Shown: positions 1-8,981 of the stretch, piece by piece | Layout of the letters: every line of letters starts with the position of its first letter | Position numbering within the stretch: position 1 is the first letter of the stretch | Assembly: GCA_024697785.1 (NCBI GenBank) | Contig: JAILEU010000079.1 | Span: 1 to 64,000 of the forward strand | Length of the DNA stretch: 64,000 bases | Direction of reading: 5' to 3' | From: Bacteroidaceae bacterium | GTDB taxonomy: Bacteria > Bacteroidota > Bacteroidia > Bacteroidales > Bacteroidaceae | Notes under the pieces: model-generated | The model's input: the letters and a program-made list of their open reading frames with translations, nothing else | Database searches by the model: none | Told to the model about the DNA's origin: nothing | Made by a program: the position numbers and the translations under genes

Positions 1-48
1 CGGCGCGAATTGCGCCATTTGTGACACTTCGATTGTTTGTTCTGTCAT
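1..48 (-). CDS. N-terminal end of an unidentified gene, cut by window edge
   Basis: Reading leftward from ATG at 48, sixteen codons (MTEQTIEVSQMAQFAP) stay open to the window edge. No other in-frame start competes, because the ATG ten bases upstream is in another frame and stops after four codons. The product is not recognisable from this length. The gene is notable for its 5' flank, which carries two sets of short repeats within 310 bases. Confidence is limited by the truncation. Confidence 0.4.
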   Translation of the reverse strand, partial: MTEQTIEVSQMAQFAP

Positions 49-105
49 GCTGATTCCATTATGTATGTTTTTCTCCTTTTCCTGGCGGCGTAAGGAGTTT
101 TTCTT

Positions 106-192
106 AAAACGCAACTGGGTTTTAATAAAAACGCAGCTGTGTTTTAATTAGAACGCAATCGGGTTTTAATTAAAATCCAATTGCGTTTTAAG
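106..192. repeat. 22-bp phased array of four palindromic units
   Basis: Units of 21 bases start at 106, 128, 150 and 172, exactly 22 bp apart. Each has the form AAAAC-GCA-nn-TG-GTTTT followed by AAT. The half-sites pair if G-T wobbles are allowed (for example AAAACGCAGCTGTGTTTT), so the units could act either as DNA operators on one face of the helix or as RNA hairpins. Confidence 0.8.
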
Positions 193-263
193 AAAAGAGA
201 AAGGGAATGTCCCTGTCTCTGTGGCTTTTCTGCGATAAAGGGCGAATAACGCTTCGGACTGTA

Positions 264-356
264 GTGTGACGCAGAAATTGTGCGTCACACGTGCGTCATG
301 CGTTGCGTCACACTTTATCCGTCAAGGAATCTGTGCGTTAGATGAGGTGTGACGCA
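264..356. repeat. Inverted and direct copies of GTGTGACGCA
   Basis: GTGTGACGCA occurs at 264-273 and 347-356, and its reverse complement TGCGTCACAC at 281-290 and 304-313. An extra TGCGTCA core lies at 292-298. The first pair forms a 10-bp stem with a 7-base loop. It lies between the leftward gene at 1-48 and cdd and looks like a protein-binding cluster. The rest of 49-412 shows no gene. Confidence 0.65.
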
Positions 357-412
357 CGCGACGCAGAAAAACAACTTTTTTGTGGGGGAGAGGCGTTTTT
401 CTGCGGGGGCGA

Positions 413-895
413 TTACTCTTTCAGGAAGCTGCCGTCGAACGTGAGGGGGAGAATCTGGCTGACGCTCTCGAAGACATAGACGCCCTGTGTGCCGTAGAGC
501 AGGATGCGCATGGGGCGTCGGGAGCGTGTCTCCGTCTCTAGCATCACCTGGCGGCAGGCGCCGCAGGGCGGGGTGGGGGTAGGCGTCAGTCCGTTTGCGT
601 CGGCCGCCGCGATGGCCAGCGCATCAACGGCGCGGTCGGGGTACTGCGCTCCGGCGTAGAACAACGTGGTGCGCTCGGCGCAGAGGCCCGACGGGAAAGC
701 CGCGTTCTCCTGATTGCTGCCGGTGACCACCGTGCCGTCGTCCAGGCGTGCTGCCGCACCCACATGGAAATGGCTGTAAGGCGCATAGCTGCGTTGCGTC
801 GCCTCCTGGGCTGCCAGCACCAGCGCGCGGTCGGCATCGGAAAGTTCGTCGAAGGGGTATAGCGTGTAGTGGCACACGTGAGTGAATTCTTTCAT
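413..895 (-). CDS. cdd: Cytidine deaminase
   Basis: Zinc-dependent deaminase of cytidine and deoxycytidine to uridine forms, in cytosolic pyrimidine salvage. The 160-residue product has both family signatures: the C-A-E box (GLCAERTTL, Cys ligand and proton-shuttling Glu) and the PPCGACRQV box with two zinc cysteines. Length matches the tetrameric class of about 130-160 residues. The start at 895 (MKEFTHV) is preferred over an upstream ATG at 946, because that one lies within the promoter. It is transcribed divergently from the glucosaminidase gene from overlapping promoters. Confidence 0.93.
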   Translation of the reverse strand: MKEFTHVCHYTLYPFDELSDADRALVLAAQEATQRSYAPYSHFHVGAAARLDDGTVVTGSNQENAAFPSGLCAERTTLFYAGAQYPDRAVDALAIAAADANGLTPTPTPPCGACRQVMLETETRSRRPMRILLYGTQGVYVFESVSQILPLTFDGSFLKE

Positions 896-915
896 TTTCT
901 TTCGCAGATTTTCTG

Positions 916-946
916 CAAAAATAAAGGAACTGTTGCATAAAAACAA
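916..946 (-). promoter_or_regulatory. Bacteroidetes promoter for cdd
   Basis: On the minus strand TTG (944-946), a 20-bp spacer and TATTTTTG (916-923) match the -33/-7 consensus. The start codon at 895 follows after about 15 bases of leader. Confidence 0.7.
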
Positions 947-963
947 AAAATTCTGTATTTTTG
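933..963 (+). promoter_or_regulatory. Bacteroidetes promoter for the glucosaminidase gene
   Basis: TTG at 933-935, a 20-bp spacer and TATTTTTG at 956-963. It overlaps the divergent cdd promoter by 14 bp, so the two probably exclude each other. Confidence 0.7.
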
Positions 964-998
964 TGCGCTGAAACCCATAAGAATCCTCTTTTTAAACG

Positions 999-1880
999 AT
1001 GAGACGCCTTCTTCTGACTGTTTTCGTGGCTGCCACGACCCTATCTGCCTCGGCGCAGAACCAGCAATATCTCACATACATCAATGAGCATAAAAGTCTG
1101 GCTGTTGACCAGATGAAGAAATACCACATCCCGGCCAGCATCACGCTGGCGCAGGCGTTGCTGGAGTCGGGCGCCGGTCAGAGCGAGCTGGCCCGCAAGA
1201 GCAACAATCACTTCGGCATCAAGTGTCACGACTGGGCCGGGCGCAAAGTCTATCACGACGACGACCAGCGCGACGACTGCTTCCGCGTCTATAAGTCCGT
1301 CCGCGACTCGTACGAAGACCACTCCATCTTCCTCTCGTCGCACCAGCGCTACTCAGGCCTCTTCCGGCTGAAGCCGACCGACTATGTCGGCTGGGCACGC
1401 GGGCTGAAGACGGCAGGCTATGCCACCAGCTCGACGTATGCCGACCGGCTCATCAACATCATCGAGTCGTACAGCCTCGACCGCTACGACTCAGACAACT
1501 GGAAGTACGCCCCCACCTACTATCCCGAAAGTCCCCACACGCCCCATCTGGCCAACGGCCTGGTGTACGTCATCGCCCGTCAGGGCGACACCATGCAGGG
1601 CATCGCCGACGAATTCAAGATTCCGCGCAGCAAGCTCATCCGCTACAACGACCTCTACAAGACCTACGTCCCCCAGAAGGGCGACATCATCTACCTGCAT
1701 CGCAAGAATGCCCGCGCCCAGAAGGGCTATGCCCTCCACATCGTCAAGGACGGCGAGAGCATGTACCTCATCTCGCAGATGTACGGCATCCGCCTGGCCC
1801 GCCTCTATAAATTAAATAAGGATAAGGGCGACATCTATACCTACAGCCCCCGTGTGGGCGACCTCATCCGCCTCCGCTGA
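999..1880 (+). CDS. Secreted glucosaminidase with two LysM domains
   Basis: Predicted periplasmic or surface peptidoglycan hydrolase. A signal peptide (residues 1-19, ending SASA-Q) precedes a GH73-type N-acetylglucosaminidase domain (about 25-165) with the ESGAGQSELA segment holding the likely catalytic Glu56 and the NHFGIK motif. Two LysM modules follow (about 189-233 and 247-293) that would bind glycan chains. This order is standard for Bacteroidetes autolysins used in cell separation or wall turnover. The gene lies 24 bases upstream of the SDR gene and may be cotranscribed. Substrate cleavage is inferred from the family. Confidence 0.9.
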   Translation: MRRLLLTVFVAATTLSASAQNQQYLTYINEHKSLAVDQMKKYHIPASITLAQALLESGAGQSELARKSNNHFGIKCHDWAGRKVYHDDDQRDDCFRVYKSVRDSYEDHSIFLSSHQRYSGLFRLKPTDYVGWARGLKTAGYATSSTYADRLINIIESYSLDRYDSDNWKYAPTYYPESPHTPHLANGLVYVIARQGDTMQGIADEFKIPRSKLIRYNDLYKTYVPQKGDIIYLHRKNARAQKGYALHIVKDGESMYLISQMYGIRLARLYKLNKDKGDIYTYSPRVGDLIRLR

Positions 1881-1904
1881 TTCATAAACCATATACGATA
1901 CGCC

Positions 1905-2939
1905 ATGAAGATATTGATTATTGGTGGCACGGGCACCATCAGCAGCGCCATCACCCGTCAGCTTTCCGAGAGCGGCCACGAGCTGTGGCTGCTGAATCGC
2001 GGCAACCGCAAGAGTGAAGTACCGTCAAATGTCCGTCAGGTCGTCTGCGACATCAACGACGAGGCCGGGGTGCTGCGTCAGGTGGGCAGCGAACGGTTTG
2101 ATGCCGTCTGCGAGTTCATCGGCTTTGTGCCGTCGGACGTGGAGCGCGACATCCGTCTCTTCCGCGGCCGCACCCGCCAGTACGTCTATATCTCGTCGGC
2201 TTCGGCCTACGCCAAGCCCGCCGCCAGCCACGTCATCACCGAAGGCACGACGCTCGCCAATCCCCATTGGCTCTACTCTCGCAACAAGATTGCCTCGGAA
2301 GAGGTGCTGATGAAGGCCTACCGCGAAAGCGGCTTCCCCGTCACCATCGTCCGCCCCAGCCACACCTATTGCGAGCGGAGTGTGCCCGTGAGCATCCACG
2401 GCCCGAAAGGCAGCTGGCAGGTGCTGCGCCGGATGATGGACGGCAAGCAGGTGCTGGTGCAGGGCGACGGCTCGTCGCTCTGGACCATGACGTGGAACGA
2501 GGATTTCGCCCGCGGCTTCATCGGCCTTCTGGGCAATCCCAAGGCCATCGGCGAAGCGTTCCAGATCATGAGCGACGAGTCGTTGACGTGGAATCAGATA
2601 TACCAGAGCATCGCCCATGCTCTCGGCGTCAGCTTCCGCCCCTATTACGTCGCCTCGGATTTCCTGGCTGCCGTTTCGCCCAAGGAATGGGACTTCGAGG
2701 GCAACCTCCTGGGCGACAAGAGCGTATCGGTCGTGTTCGACTGCACGAAGCTGAAGCGTGCCGTGCCCGGCTTTCAGGCAACAATACGCTACGACGAGGG
2801 CGTCCGCCGCTGTGTCGCCCACATCCTTCGTCACCCTGAGCTGCAGGTTGAAGACCCCGCCTTCGACGCGTGGTGCGACCGGGTCATCGCCGCGCAGGAG
2901 GCGGCCAGGCAAAGCCTCCTTCCGCCCCACACGGCGTAG
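1905..2939 (+). CDS. NAD(P)-dependent SDR-family epimerase/reductase
   Basis: A 344-residue extended short-chain dehydrogenase/reductase. The N-terminal Rossmann glycine motif GGTGTIS (residues 7-13) follows a beta strand, and the Tyr-x-x-x-Lys catalytic pair is seen as YSRNK (Tyr124). Members of this branch act on nucleotide sugars or isoprenoid-like substrates, or are atypical RNA-binding relatives (CSP41 type). The sequence alone does not give the substrate. It is cytosolic, with no signal peptide. It follows the glucosaminidase gene closely, which hints at an envelope-sugar role but does not show it. Confidence 0.82.
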   Translation: MKILIIGGTGTISSAITRQLSESGHELWLLNRGNRKSEVPSNVRQVVCDINDEAGVLRQVGSERFDAVCEFIGFVPSDVERDIRLFRGRTRQYVYISSASAYAKPAASHVITEGTTLANPHWLYSRNKIASEEVLMKAYRESGFPVTIVRPSHTYCERSVPVSIHGPKGSWQVLRRMMDGKQVLVQGDGSSLWTMTWNEDFARGFIGLLGNPKAIGEAFQIMSDESLTWNQIYQSIAHALGVSFRPYYVASDFLAAVSPKEWDFEGNLLGDKSVSVVFDCTKLKRAVPGFQATIRYDEGVRRCVAHILRHPELQVEDPAFDAWCDRVIAAQEAARQSLLPPHTA

Positions 2940-2978
2940 CAAACGCCATCCTTTTTCAAGAGAAATGAGGAGGGAGGA

Positions 2979-4199
2979 TTATTTCATCCTCCCCGTATAA
3001 GCGTCAACGCCCGAATTGTCGAAGGACTGGGCGAAGAACTTCTCGGCTGCCTTATCGACAGCTGCCGACCAGGGCTGCGGGCCGCCGGCGCTCTGGATAA
3101 CCCAAAGCCGGAGCTCCTTCTTGTGCCAGTTGACGGAGCAGTTCGTGCCCCACGCGCCTCCGTGTCCGAACCACGCATTCTCGTTGTCCTCCACCGGAGC
3201 CGACAGGCCGAGCGAGTATCCGCTCATGCCCTCGGGGCGGGTGGAGCGTGCCAGGATGTTCTTGACCGTCTCTTCCTTGAGGATGCGCACGCCGTTCTGG
3301 CCCACACCCAGATTCATCAGCATCATGTAGAACTTCAGCTGGTCGTTGGCCGTTGTCCACAGCCCGGCGCCTGCCGAAGGAAACACGTGCGAGTCGTTGT
3401 ACGGCCGCTGTTCCCATGCCATCTCCTCGCGCCACTCGGCCGGAGCATCCGCCTTGTATTCATAGAGTTCAATCTTCTTCTTGAGCTGTTTGTCGGTGGG
3501 CCAGAACCACGTCGATTTCATGCCCAGCGGGTCCAGCACCTCCTTCTTGAGGTATTGTTCCCACTTCATGCCTGTGATGACCTCCACGACGGCGGCTCCG
3601 ATGTCGATGCCCGTGTTGGAGTAGAGCTCGCGTGTGCCCGGTTCGAACATCAGGGGCGAGGCGGCAGCAATAGAAGCCGTCTGGCGGAGTGGAGCGCCGC
3701 CCGACCATCCGCCTCCGCGGACGTCGCTACGCTTGGCGCTGATCTCGAAGGGGAAACCGCCTGTGTGGTTGAGCACCATGCGGACGGTCAGCACGTTCTT
3801 TGCCTTGTGGAGCGTCTTGATGCCGTCTTTCTCTCCGTCCAGCACCCACAGCTCGCCGAACTCAGGCAGGTACTTCGATACGGGGTCGTCGAGCGACAGA
3901 CGTCCTTCCTCCACCAGCTTAGCTATCGTCACACCGCAGAATCCCTTTGTCTGCGAACATTGCATGAAGACGTTGTCCATGCGGATTGGGCGTTTGGCCG
4001 CCACGTCGGCATAGCCGATGCAGCAGGTCTCCTGCACGCCGTCGTGATAGAACACGCTGATGGCGCCAGCCAGCTGACCGCTGTTCACGTAGGGTTGTAA
4101 TGCTTCCTGAGCATAATGAGTCTTAGAGTCTTTCGGCCCTGTTTTTGCTGACGCCGTCAGACAGAACGATGCAATCAGCAGGATGATTACTTTTCTCAT
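2979..4199 (-). CDS. Secreted serine hydrolase, class C beta-lactamase fold
   Basis: The 406-residue product starts with a signal peptide (MRKVIILLIASFCLTASA). It carries the three catalytic elements of the beta-lactamase/D-Ala-peptidase/EstB family: S-x-x-K as SQTK (Ser82, Lys85), Y-x-N as YSN (Tyr193) and a C-terminal HGG. Such proteins act in the periplasm as esterases, DD-peptidases or, rarely, beta-lactamases. The motif set does not separate these, and nothing indicates an antibiotic-resistance role. The start at 4199 is chosen for the signal peptide over an in-frame start 75 bases upstream. It converges with the SDR gene. Confidence 0.9.
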   Translation of the reverse strand: MRKVIILLIASFCLTASAKTGPKDSKTHYAQEALQPYVNSGQLAGAISVFYHDGVQETCCIGYADVAAKRPIRMDNVFMQCSQTKGFCGVTIAKLVEEGRLSLDDPVSKYLPEFGELWVLDGEKDGIKTLHKAKNVLTVRMVLNHTGGFPFEISAKRSDVRGGGWSGGAPLRQTASIAAASPLMFEPGTRELYSNTGIDIGAAVVEVITGMKWEQYLKKEVLDPLGMKSTWFWPTDKQLKKKIELYEYKADAPAEWREEMAWEQRPYNDSHVFPSAGAGLWTTANDQLKFYMMLMNLGVGQNGVRILKEETVKNILARSTRPEGMSGYSLGLSAPVEDNENAWFGHGGAWGTNCSVNWHKKELRLWVIQSAGGPQPWSAAVDKAAEKFFAQSFDNSGVDAYTGRMK

Positions 4200-4330
4200 A
4201 CTCTTGTTACTATTAAAGATGAATGAATGCCTTTCAATGGTTTTTTCCTGTGGGGAAAAAGTATAAAACAACAATTACTTTTCAGCGTCTTTTGCAAAAG
4301 GATATATCACAACTAAGAAAAATATCACGG

Positions 4331-4361
4331 CAAAGGTATGAAAGAATTTTGTGATATGCAA
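4331..4361 (-). promoter_or_regulatory. Promoter of the serine hydrolase gene
   Basis: Minus strand TTG (4359-4361), a 20-bp spacer and TACCTTTG (4331-4338), the optimal -7 form. The leader to the start codon is about 125 bases. With the promoter at 4554 it accounts for the gene-free stretch 4200-4663; nothing else is apparent there. Confidence 0.72.
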
Positions 4362-4553
4362 GAAATATGCGAAAAAATCTTCCCGCCGACCAGGGCTGTA
4401 ATTAAATAAGGAAAGAGACGCGATTTGCGTCCGTAGCCTTTTGCGGATAGTCTTTTCTGCTCCGTTCGTCTGCTGACGTGTTCGTTCTGCCTGTGTATGT
4501 CTGCAAGAATATGCGAAAAAGTTCGTTTGGCCGCGAAAAAAAAACGGAAAAAG

Positions 4554-4584
4554 TTGCAAATGCAAAATTTTGTTATTTACTTTG
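4554..4584 (+). promoter_or_regulatory. Promoter of the 1220-aa secreted protein gene
   Basis: TTG at 4554-4556, a 20-bp spacer and TTACTTTG at 4577-4584, one mismatch from TAnnTTTG. An AT-rich leader of about 75 bases leads to the ATG at 4664. Confidence 0.55.
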
Positions 4585-4663
4585 CGGGTCATTAGTGGCG
4601 AAAAGTAGGCAACAAAAGAAAGTGATTGATAATTAATAAATGTTTAACTAAAAAAGTAAGCTT

Positions 4664-7600
4664 ATGAAACTGAGAAAATTACTTCTCTGTGGCGTATGTG
4701 CTCTGAGTGCTACCTTCGCATTTGCTCAGAACCAGACGTTCCCGTTCACGCTGACTACGGCCGACGGTCTGCCCGAACAGACTTCAGCTGCAGCAAACTC
4801 CTTCTCGAAGTGGATCTCTCCGACGTACACGTTCGACGAGCCTGTCACTTCATTCCGCTTAACGGTCACCCACACCAGCTGGCAGGATGCCTACAACACC
4901 AGCCGTAACGGTGGTAATGGCTACATCTTCTTCACCATGGGTGAGTTCTACCTCTACGATGCTGCCGGCAACCAGGTCGCGCTGACCGCCGACAACTTCT
5001 ATGGTAACGCTACCGAGTCCCCCGCCACCAACGACGGCGTCATCGGTAACCTGTGCGACGGCGATATCAGCACGCACTACCACACCATGTACAGCGCTAC
5101 CGAGGAGCCCCGTCCTATCGGTAAGGAGTACTATCTGGAAATCACCCTTCCCGAACCGATGCAGTCGTTCTCCTTCGGTTTCCAGAAGCGTAGCAACAGC
5201 GCCAACATCCCCAGCGAGATCATCGTGACCAAGGGTGGTGTCGATGCTGACCCCTATGCTGAGTTCGGCTTCCAGCTGGGCGAAAAGGTGACCGAAATCG
5301 AAGGCGGTGGCCTCTACGTCTTTGCTGACGAAGGCAACATCAAAACCGAAAACTGGGAAGGCGAGCTGACCACCTGGCTGGCCACCGGTAGAGATCCCCG
5401 TTACGAAAGCCCCGCCGGTACCGACAAGTACTATCGTATTCGTCGTACCCCCAATGTGGACTGCATCTTCGAGGCCATTCCCGCTGGCGACGGCAAGTTC
5501 TTCCTGAAGTCCTACCTCGGCGAATCCTACATCAAGGCTGCCAACGAATCCGACGGCTCCATCTTCGTCGATCAGACGCTCAGCGTTGCCGAAGCCGGTA
5601 AGTTCTCGCTCGATGAGGAAGGCTATCTGGTGTGCAACAACCACTACTATGCCACCAACAGCCAGGAGACCCTCGTGGCCTACGATCACGCCGTCCGCAT
5701 CCTCTCCATCTACAAGGCCAGCATCAACAACACGTACCTCCTGAAGGACCTCAACAAGCTGATTGCTGAAGCCGAGAGCGCTCTTGCCGCCAACAAGGAG
5801 AAGCTCGCGTCTGCTTCCGACGGCGAGATTGAAGCCCTCGAGGCTGCTATCGCCAATGCCAAGAAGGTGACCGACGCCAACACCGCCGAGGAGATTTCGA
5901 CGGCCAAGGCTGATGTCGATGCCGCTGCTGTCGCCTTCATGAAGCTCTACATCTATTATTATATGGACTACATCCAGGAGCTGCTCGACGAGGACAACTT
6001 CGGTATGTCCTTCGGCCAGTATCCTCTGGGCGACAAACCCAAGCTTGAGGCTAAGCTTGAGGAACTCCAGGCCGACGAAGAGAACCGCTCGTTCTCGTCG
6101 CTGAGCGATGTGTCCACCTATGTGGCTCAGCTCCTTGCCTTCTTCGATCAGATCCAGCCCATCCAGGAGTACGACACCCTCCCGCAGACCATCGTCGCTG
6201 CCGACGGTGAGAAGCAGCTGGGTACGCTGGTTGACTACGCGGGCTATCCCAACGTCTCGAGCAACAACAACAAGTACGTCTATACCTCGAAGACCTTTGT
6301 CCTTGAGCAGCCCATCGGCGACTTCTACGTGACCTTCGTCCACACCAACGACGGTGACCACGGCGGCGGCTACGAGTGCACCGCTCTGGCTAACTTCTCC
6401 GTCTTCGATGAGAACGGCGACGAGGTTGACCTCGCTTCCACCGACTTTGAGACCAACGCTCAGGAGTCCTCTGAGGGCCCGATGGAAGGCATCTGCGACA
6501 AGTACGACGACGGCACGCCCGATGTCAGCACCTACTGGCACTCGCTCTGGAGCAGCTCTGACAAGTCCACCGGCGAGCACTACATCCACGTGACGCTTCC
6601 CAAGACGCTCAGCGCCTTCAGCTTCCAGTACATCACCCGTGGCACGGGCATCGCCCCGAAGGAAATCGTGGTCGGTCTTGAGCCTTATCACTACATTCCC
6701 GATGCAACGGTCAACATCCGTCAGCAGATCACGAAGGCTTCTGAGCTCGACCCGAGCAAGTACTACATCTTCTACGGCAACATCGAGAAGGTTTCTGCCG
6801 GTAAGGATGGCACGGGCTTCTACGCAGGCCTCAGCTCCACCTATGGCAGCACGCCGATGAAGGAAGGCGTCTTCAAGGTCATTCCTGGCGAAGCCGAAGG
6901 CTCGTACAAGGTCAACTTCGTCGTTGACGGCATCTTCCTCACACGTCCTACTTCCTGGACATCCGCTACCTCTACCATCAACTCTGCCGAGGCTGGTGAG
7001 TTCTTCTTCACCGAGAGCGCTAACCTGGCCGACGCCTTCAAGGTCTGGGCTGGTCCCACGGAGGCCGACGAGGCTGACACCAAGTACATGCTTCAGGACT
7101 GGAGCGGCAACATGGGTTACTTCAAGATTGCCGGCGAAGGCTTTGAGGCTGACGATACCGACGGCGAGTCCGACTGGTATGTCTATGAGGTCGATCCCGT
7201 TGCTTACAACGTCTTTGTCACGCCTATCAAAAAGGCCTCTCAGCTCAACACCGAGGATCAGTACGCCATGTACGGTAACCTCGAGGTCGTCAGCAAGGGC
7301 GCTTCTGGCTCAGGCTTCTATCGTGGCTTGAATTCGCTGGGCGCTGGTGTACAGGCCAACAACTTCACGCTCTTCAAGCTCGAAGAGGGTGCTAACGGCA
7401 CGTACAAGATCCACTTCATCGATGACGATGTCTATCTGAAGGCTCCCACCTCATGGGCTGCTATGGCTACGACCGAGAATGCCGCTGAGGCTGGCGAGTT
7501 CGTCTTCGACGAGAGCAGCAACCTCTCTGGTGCATTCAAGATCTACGCTAAGGGCACGTTCGAGAAGGATAACGCTCAGATGGAAGGCCTCAACATGCTG

Positions 7601-8326
7601 CAAGACTGGGGCGAGTACATGGGTTCATTCCCCATCCCCTCTCTGGCCGATGACGATACCGACGGCGAGTCCGACTGGACGCTCTTCAAGGTCGGCGACC
7701 CGAACGAGGAGGAACTCTTCCTTGAGGACTTCCTTGGCGACTACGAGTACAGCTGGAACAACTACTGGGAGACCTCCGAGACCAAGACGTTCGACTGCAC
7801 GCTCGTTGCCGATCCCGATGTTGAGAACGGCATCATCATGCAGAGCTACTACAACGAAGGTCCGTGGAAGGGCGTCTTCGACGGCAAGGCTCACACCATC
7901 ACCTTCCCGGGTGCTCAGATCATCAACGACACCAACGACGAGCGCTGGTATGGTGTTGTCATGCGCACCAGCGGCATCGACGACGACATCATCTTCCAGA
8001 TCGACCTGCTCAACAACACCATCGTTGCCAGCGGCCAGATTGGTATCCAGTATGTCGATCGCTACTGGTACGAGACCCGCACCGGCGAAGCCAGCAATGG
8101 TGGTTGGTGGATGCTGTCCAGCTCTTGGACCAAGCTCACCAAGAAGGGTGGCGACGACCGCATCGACCAGCCCATCGTGGACAACGCTTCCGATGCTAAG
8201 GTGGTCAGCGTAAGCTTCTACACCGTCGGTGGCCAGGCTATTGCCGAGCCCGTCCAGGGTGTCAACATCGTCCGCACCGTCCTCTCCGACGGCACAGTCA
8301 AGACCGCAAAGGTGCTGGTGAAGTAA
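4664..8326 (+). CDS. Large secreted repeat protein with T9SS-like C-terminal tail
   Basis: A 1220-residue exported protein of unknown ligand. A signal peptide (ends FAFA-Q, residues 1-21) is followed by a discoidin-like module (about 25-195) that recurs at about 505-680. Between them lies an Ala/Glu/Lys-rich helical stretch (about 360-430). Two tandem copies of a roughly 165-residue module follow (about 690-1020); both end in ADDTDGESDW-type sequence and contain PTSW. The last 40 residues (GGQ...GVNIVR...DGTVK..KVLVK) resemble a type IX secretion sorting domain, suggesting export to the cell surface. The repeats suggest adhesion or glycan binding. It stands alone with its own promoter and a strong terminator. 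Confidence 0.75.
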   Translation: MKLRKLLLCGVCALSATFAFAQNQTFPFTLTTADGLPEQTSAAANSFSKWISPTYTFDEPVTSFRLTVTHTSWQDAYNTSRNGGNGYIFFTMGEFYLYDAAGNQVALTADNFYGNATESPATNDGVIGNLCDGDISTHYHTMYSATEEPRPIGKEYYLEITLPEPMQSFSFGFQKRSNSANIPSEIIVTKGGVDADPYAEFGFQLGEKVTEIEGGGLYVFADEGNIKTENWEGELTTWLATGRDPRYESPAGTDKYYRIRRTPNVDCIFEAIPAGDGKFFLKSYLGESYIKAANESDGSIFVDQTLSVAEAGKFSLDEEGYLVCNNHYYATNSQETLVAYDHAVRILSIYKASINNTYLLKDLNKLIAEAESALAANKEKLASASDGEIEALEAAIANAKKVTDANTAEEISTAKADVDAAAVAFMKLYIYYYMDYIQELLDEDNFGMSFGQYPLGDKPKLEAKLEELQADEENRSFSSLSDVSTYVAQLLAFFDQIQPIQEYDTLPQTIVAADGEKQLGTLVDYAGYPNVSSNNNKYVYTSKTFVLEQPIGDFYVTFVHTNDGDHGGGYECTALANFSVFDENGDEVDLASTDFETNAQESSEGPMEGICDKYDDGTPDVSTYWHSLWSSSDKSTGEHYIHVTLPKTLSAFSFQYITRGTGIAPKEIVVGLEPYHYIPDATVNIRQQITKASELDPSKYYIFYGNIEKVSAGKDGTGFYAGLSSTYGSTPMKEGVFKVIPGEAEGSYKVNFVVDGIFLTRPTSWTSATSTINSAEAGEFFFTESANLADAFKVWAGPTEADEADTKYMLQDWSGNMGYFKIAGEGFEADDTDGESDWYVYEVDPVAYNVFVTPIKKASQLNTEDQYAMYGNLEVVSKGASGSGFYRGLNSLGAGVQANNFTLFKLEEGANGTYKIHFIDDDVYLKAPTSWAAMATTENAAEAGEFVFDESSNLSGAFKIYAKGTFEKDNAQMEGLNMLQDWGEYMGSFPIPSLADDDTDGESDWTLFKVGDPNEEELFLEDFLGDYEYSWNNYWETSETKTFDCTLVADPDVENGIIMQSYYNEGPWKGVFDGKAHTITFPGAQIINDTNDERWYGVVMRTSGIDDDIIFQIDLLNNTIVASGQIGIQYVDRYWYETRTGEASNGGWWMLSSSWTKLTKKGGDDRIDQPIVDNASDAKVVSVSFYTVGGQAIAEPVQGVNIVRTVLSDGTVKTAKVLVK

Positions 8327-8404
8327 AAAATGGTTAGAGGTTAGGGGTTAGAGGTTAGGGCGTATGCCTCTCCAACCTTTACCCAGACCCTCGTAAACCC
8401 TCTC

Positions 8405-8437
8405 AAGTGGGGCGGCCGAAAGGTCGCCCCACTTTTT
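8405..8437 (+). terminator. Rho-independent terminator after the secreted protein gene
   Basis: A 13-bp GC-rich stem with one G-T pair (AAGTGGGGCGGCC / GGTCGCCCCACTT), GAAA loop and T run to 8438. It lies about 80 bases after the stop codon. A short ggttagagg-type direct repeat (8333-8358) intervenes. Confidence 0.85.
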
Positions 8438-8565
8438 TCGTGTCTGTACGTCTTGCCAGAAAAATATAAATGATTATCCGCCATCACCCGACAGACGGCC
8501 TGAAAGGCCAACAGCTTATAGCCCAGGGCATCGCCCTGGGTATAATTCAAGCACACATCATCCCA

Positions 8566-8618
8566 CGCCCTGAAGGGGCAAAAGCATTGTTATTAAAGGC
8601 TTTTGCCCCTTCAGGGCG
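8566..8618. repeat. Perfect 20-bp inverted repeat
   Basis: Arms at 8566-8585 and 8599-8618 are exact reverse complements around a 13-base AT-rich centre. The arms contain CCCTGAAGGGG, a small palindrome. It adjoins the 60-bp tandem repeats and looks like one family of REP-like intergenic elements. Confidence 0.8.
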
Positions 8619-8648
8619 AGAGTTTCTTATGCCGTTTGTACCCAGGGC

Positions 8649-8807
8649 GTTGCCCTGGGCTATGTTCTTGCTGCCCCTTCGGGGCGCTCCTTTCAATGCA
8701 ATTATCACGTTGCCCTGGGCTATGTTCTTGCTGCCCCTTCGGGGCGCTCCTTTCAATGCGATTATCACGTTGCCCTGGGCTATGTTCTTGCTGCCCCTTC
8801 GGGGCAC
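8649..8807. repeat. 60-bp tandem repeat, two full units plus a partial
   Basis: Units start at 8649, 8709 and 8769, the third truncated. The first two differ at one base. Each holds two hairpins: TTGCCCTGGGC-type and GCCCCTTCGGGGC. This palindrome-rich make-up resembles REP elements mobilised by Y1 transposases, but no transposase gene is in the window. Confidence 0.85.
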
Positions 8808-8981
8808 CATCGAGTGATTGCGGATAATCGTAAAAACCTATTACCGTCCGCTCAAAACCCCGAGGGGCTATAGCGGTCAGCCGTAATCTCATTTCAGCTT
8901 CTTTGCGGCCAGCCACAAAAAAACGGACATTCGCGTTATGAAACGTAAATGGGTTTGAAATTAGGGGGATTATCGTTTATC

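Noticed and set aside
2979-4199. Antibiotic-resistance beta-lactamase
   Set aside because: The motifs fit the broad class C-like serine hydrolase family, which is mostly esterases and peptidases; nothing specific to resistance.
4275-4592. 105-residue leftward ORF before the serine hydrolase
   Set aside because: It spans the promoter of the serine hydrolase and the divergent promoter; no family pattern.
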